Shown here in pieces: positions 6,501 through 7,964 of a DNA stretch of 7,964 nucleotides. The stretch is from positions 1 through 7,964 of the forward strand of contig DNZD01000259.1 in NCBI GenBank assembly GCA_003504855.1, written 5' to 3'. Numbering within the stretch: position 1 is the first letter of the stretch; each line of letters starts with the position of its first letter. Position numbers and translations under genes: made by a program. The notes under the pieces were generated by a model. The model did no database searches. It was not told the DNA's origin and saw nothing but the letters and a program-made list of their open reading frames with translations. The stretch comes from Cytophagales bacterium (GTDB taxonomy: Bacteria; Bacteroidota; Bacteroidia; Cytophagales; Cyclobacteriaceae).

Positions 6501-7964
6501 GCCCTAATTTCATATAGCCCTCACCAGCCTGCTGGTAGCTGAACGGATGGTCGCTACCAATCGCAGTGAGTATCGGGTCTCCAATACCGGCTGCCGAAAC
6601 CGGATAAACACGGAATGTATTATTTCCGAGTTCATGCACCACAAGCCACTTTCCACTGGCTGTAATTCTTTCAGTGCCTTTGCTAAACAGAATCTGGTTT
6701 TGCTTCACCACAGCACCCAGACCGTTGTTCTGTTTCAGGTCAAACAAGGAATATTTTACAATATTGCCAGATGTACCATTGATCGCCTCGTTGGTAAAAA
6801 TGTAAAAGAGTGTCTCGTCACCTTGAACTGGTACGATGATGGCCGATTGAGAAGCCAATGGATCCCCGCCTATGCCCGAGGCAATTTGGTTGTCTTTCTT
6901 ATCATACACCTTATCTCCGTCCGTGTAGAAGATCGCATTCCCGTTTCGGTCGCAGATGATCGCACAACCCTCCGGAGCATTCATAGCACTGTTGCTGAGT
7001 GCTTTGGGCGGATTCGGAATAGTATTAAAGTCAATGCCTGCCTTATTACCAAAGTACCAGATGTTGGCACGCTGATCCTGCAGTTTATATTCTTTCACAT
7101 TTACGCCGGCATACGTCGAGCAACCGGATGCGTCTTTGACCACCACATAATAATAACCTGCAGAGTCGGGCGTCAGGGTGGGACCTGTATCACCATTGGA
7201 CCATGTATAGGACACCGGATTTCCACCCTGTACACTTGCCTTTACAGAAAATTGCTTGGGTGATGACTTGCCACGTGGCGGCGGAAACTCGGATTGACAA
7301 GCAGTAGTATCCTGAGTCATCTGAATTTTCAATGCAAACGCCGTGATGGTTACAGGCTGTGTGGTGCTTTGACTTTGTCCCTGATAGAAAGCAGTTAACT
7401 TGACATTGAAAGTCTGGGCTTGGGCAAATTTGTGTACCGGACTCCATGCTTTGGAAGTTTGGGTATCACCAAAATCCCAGAGCACACTATCGGCGCCGGG
7501 TTGAATGTTTGGAAAGAAGGTGGTGTTATTGTTTTGACACGTGCCTATCGAAGTAAAGCTGACAACAAGATTAGGATTGGTCTTGGGTGAAAAAGAAGGG
7601 AACTGTGTGCCTGCAAAATCAGTTGAAGCAAATTGAGCTGATTTATAATTTACCTGGGATGCGATAGTGTCCGGCTTGGTAAATTTCCCAATCAAAAACG
7701 GACCACCTGAAACTTTTTGATACAAGTGATAGATACTGCTGTCCGGCGCCATCTGTAAACCATAGCTTCGGAACACGGCCGATGGCAGAATCGAGGTAAG
7801 GGTCGTTGTTGGATTTATATAGTCATATTGCAATACATCGGCAGCCAGACCAGCCTCACCATAACGAGACAAGTACAGGTAGTCACCCTTTAATGACCAT
7901 TCAACATCATAGATAGATTGATTGGTGGTGGTTGGTTTTCCGGAATTGAGAATGTAACGGTCCA
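3550..7964 (-). CDS. Giant multidomain T9SS cargo protein (beta-propeller/PKD/Ig-like/SprB-like repeats, type B sorting domain), 5'-truncated
   Basis: The frame is open from the window's right edge to a TAG at 3552-3550, giving about 1470 residues with the N-terminus missing. The TTG at 7872 is an internal Leu, not the start. Residues are numbered here from that codon. Visible order: the end of a first beta-propeller (to ~98, with IYDVEWSLKGDYLYL upstream of residue 1), a PKD domain (~101-177, VLWDFGD), an Ig-like domain (~185-262), a complete second propeller (~268-614, opening ANIWYFGNKAGIDFN), a second PKD (~620-693, WFFGDGG), about eight Ig/SprB-like domains (~695-1340), and a gliding-motility-type sorting domain (1341-1440). 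The family is exported by the Sec pathway and then the type IX system to the cell surface or medium. Adhesion or matrix binding is plausible but unproven. No enzymatic domain is seen. It is a TIGR04131-type protein, and no porP/sprF-like partner gene follows it. Confidence 0.95.
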   Translation of the reverse strand, partial: DRYILNSGKPTTTNQSIYDVEWSLKGDYLYLSRYGEAGLAADVLQYDYINPTTTLTSILPSAVFRSYGLQMAPDSSIYHLYQKVSGGPFLIGKFTKPDTIASQVNYKSAQFASTDFAGTQFPSFSPKTNPNLVVSFTSIGTCQNNNTTFFPNIQPGADSVLWDFGDTQTSKAWSPVHKFAQAQTFNVKLTAFYQGQSQSTTQPVTITAFALKIQMTQDTTACQSEFPPPRGKSSPKQFSVKASVQGGNPVSYTWSNGDTGPTLTPDSAGYYYVVVKDASGCSTYAGVNVKEYKLQDQRANIWYFGNKAGIDFNTIPNPPKALSNSAMNAPEGCAIICDRNGNAIFYTDGDKVYDKKDNQIASGIGGDPLASQSAIIVPVQGDETLFYIFTNEAINGTSGNIVKYSLFDLKQNNGLGAVVKQNQILFSKGTERITASGKWLVVHELGNNTFRVYPVSAAGIGDPILTAIGSDHPFSYQQAGEGYMKLGPKNTLAVTLSLSPSNNLIELFHLNDTTGKLTNYRKITLKQNGLNGQIYGIEFGSGGNKLFATLKGSPSPSQVHEYFIDSIGHPYFRNRTQNNSELGALQVGPDGQIYMAINGSSVLGTIQSVGDTTKASPINFSGFTLAAGTKSQLGLPNFIQQISNAFGGPSIDITGFCLGSPTNFVGTPTDQIDVFGWFFGDGGSDTQGTTTHTYATAGPYTVSLHLTNRCGLDTTLVKPITINNPPKKPTLPGASALCNGPVTLDANTGNLPGLTYLWSDGETTKTISVNQQAIVGVTITDINGCTSNATTLVADNQPKVDIGPDQTLCQNSFTVALNAQNPGATYAWTVNGGLATSAQSRPLDTTLPGTFIYKVTVTDPVTTCSVTDQAVFTVVASPSFILTGTNPTSCLGSNGSLTIQLNTTSPATGPYQYFITGPGAFNSQAIDQAAPKSVTLPGLKAGTYSGVVVDQVSGCTISQSFGLTDAVWTANAVSVTNCDPVQFNVSTSAAPAPTLPIQYTVTNGATNQVTGPTSSALANFTTSPAMAVTAGQTSTFTIQLTDNAGCINTINVPVTPNLPVPVTINTNGICNVSPTIAASGATNYSWSGPGIVGPTNGSSIVVSGQGQFTYTLVASAAGACTNTLTTTVDLDVVSPAFTQSDPCQNNVVLTAAPTGNYTYRWYKSGVFQPTLLGQFVSLGLSEDGASYQTETFNTVNGCATKSPAKTIAVTGVVDAGLSSTPVCDDNKPFTLTATTTATGVGYAWSRNGAALTGLNTASISQTNAGTYQVDITKATCKATSKLIIIKAPIPVGVLPNQVIICNDPENKDPKTNQVDLDPGAFTKYDWFKNDLNISYSSRVYTATSQGTYKVDLTNSFGCVASDQVVVRNECIPKIDVPNAFRPASSITENKEFYIFSYFITDANFQIFLYNRWGELVYTSSDRYFKWNGGYNNQLNLPVPGGSYAYVIKYVSAFHPERGVQEQRGGILLLR
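3553..3852 (-). other. Type B T9SS sorting domain (gliding-motility C-terminal domain, TIGR04131-like)
   Basis: The last 100 residues hold the family's hallmark order: IDVPNAFRP, FQIFLYNRWGELVYTSSD, KWNGGYNN, VPGGSYAYVIKYV and the terminal GGILLLR. This domain targets proteins to the type IX secretion system. It is of the variant without the NGDGxND segment, having ASSITENKEFYIFSYFI in its place. In Flavobacterium johnsoniae the type B cargo SprB depends on the PorP-like protein SprF. No such gene is adjacent here, though one could lie beyond the window. Confidence 0.95.
3853..6015 (-). repeat. Tandem array of PKD, Ig-like and SprB-like domains with regular cysteine pairs (within the giant protein)
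   Basis: Residues 620-1340 form about nine divergent beta-sandwich units of 71-92 residues, measured first Cys to first Cys. Cys positions pair as 627/680, 708/755, 779/834, 860/925, 948/1016, 1040/1090, 1113/1168, 1193/1246 and 1271/1328. The within-unit spacing is 47-68 and the between-unit spacing is 23-28. The first unit is a PKD domain (WFFGDGG). The third opens with the common DIGPDQTLC motif. The fourth (~849-935) resembles a SprB repeat: NPTSCLGSNGSLTI, then GLKAGTYSGVVVDQVSGCT. The units are diverged at DNA level, so this is an old protein-level array and not a recent tandem duplication. Confidence 0.8.
6031..7071 (-). other. Second beta-propeller domain (within the giant protein)
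   Basis: Residues ~268-614 open with ANIWYFGNKAGIDFN and continue with EGCAIICDRNGNAIFYTDGD, ASGKWLVVHELGNNTFRVYP, GQIYGIEFGSGGNKLFATL and LQVGPDGQIYMAING. These recur as WD40/YVTN-like blades. The NIWYFG...AGLDF opening is typical of propellers in large Bacteroidota surface proteins that end in the type B domain. No catalytic residues are evident, and the domain is probably for binding or structure. Confidence 0.8.
7342..7572 (-). other. PKD domain 1 (within the giant protein)
   Basis: Residues ~101-177 carry the PKD signature: VLWDFGDTQTSKAWSPVHKF, then TFNVKLTAF. PKD domains are Ig-like folds common in surface proteins, where they act as spacers or in binding. A Cys (112) sits near the start, as it does in PKD 2. 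Confidence 0.85.
7579..7964 (-). other. C-terminal part of first beta-propeller domain (within the giant protein)
   Basis: This region encodes blade-like repeats. SIYDVEWS leads to GDYLYLSRYG, and SYGLQMAPDSSIYHLYQ is followed by a closing FPSF. The order and spacing match the end of the second propeller (QIYGIEFG, then ALQVGPDGQIYMAING and LPNFI). The earlier blades lie outside the window. Confidence 0.7.

Noticed and set aside
6547..7263. 238-codon open frame on the + strand inside the giant protein gene
   Set aside because: It is antisense to the well-recognised propeller and Ig-like coding sequence, has no recognisable domain and has no start context. Long antisense frames are expected opposite this stop-poor, Thr/Gly/Val-rich coding.
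7870..7872. TTG as the start of the giant protein
   Set aside because: The frame continues without a stop to the right edge, and the upstream residues (SIYDVEWSLKGDYLYL) continue the propeller blade pattern. The codon is internal.
1..7964. Search for tRNA, rRNA, CRISPR repeats, insertion-sequence ends, phage or defence genes
   Set aside because: No transposase, integrase, Cas, toxin or restriction motifs, regularly spaced short repeats or cloverleaf-like segments were seen. Nearly all the DNA is accounted for by six recognisable genes.

Overview
The window looks like chromosomal DNA from a member of the Bacteroidota, most likely a Cytophagales-type organism. Four things support this. A very large surface protein ends in the type B sorting domain of the type IX secretion system (gliding-motility C-terminal family). 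A DUF2400/TIGR02757 protein, a family I know mainly from this phylum, is present. The OmpA-family protein has an N-terminal beta-sandwich of a kind common in this group. No clear Shine-Dalgarno sequence precedes any start codon, which is normal for the phylum. The genus assignment is inference only.

Layout. On the + strand, a 5'-truncated OmpA-like peptidoglycan-binding protein (1-824) is followed after 4 bases by a DUF2400/TIGR02757 protein (829-1662). On the - strand, reading right to left, come a giant 5'-truncated T9SS cargo protein (7964-3550), a small secreted protein with a transthyretin/carboxypeptidase-regulatory-like fold (3480-3133), a Nudix hydrolase (3136-2585) and the full-length two-domain Sua5 threonylcarbamoyl-AMP synthase (2564-1605). 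The two sets of genes converge and overlap by 58 bp at 1605-1662. The window is almost entirely coding. The largest gap is 69 bp (3481-3549), and it holds a weak promoter candidate and a small hairpin.

Function. Sua5 makes the intermediate for the tRNA t6A modification, and the Nudix enzyme is probably a housekeeping nucleotide or metabolite hydrolase. They lie in tight co-directional spacing with the small secreted protein (4-bp ATGA overlap, then a 20-bp gap), so these three genes are probably cotranscribed. The giant protein is built as beta-propeller - PKD - Ig-like - beta-propeller - PKD - tandem Ig/SprB-like domains - type B sorting domain. It is presumably exported across the outer membrane and attached to the surface or released. 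The OmpA-like protein would sit at the envelope and grip peptidoglycan.

I found no tRNA, rRNA, insertion sequence, CRISPR array, phage or defence module. All six genes belong to recognisable families. What merits a second look is the architecture of the giant protein (a duplicated propeller-PKD unit, a regular cysteine ladder, and a 219-residue stretch without Lys, Arg, Glu or His) and the convergent overlap in which one gene's tail is written antisense to a conserved motif of the other.
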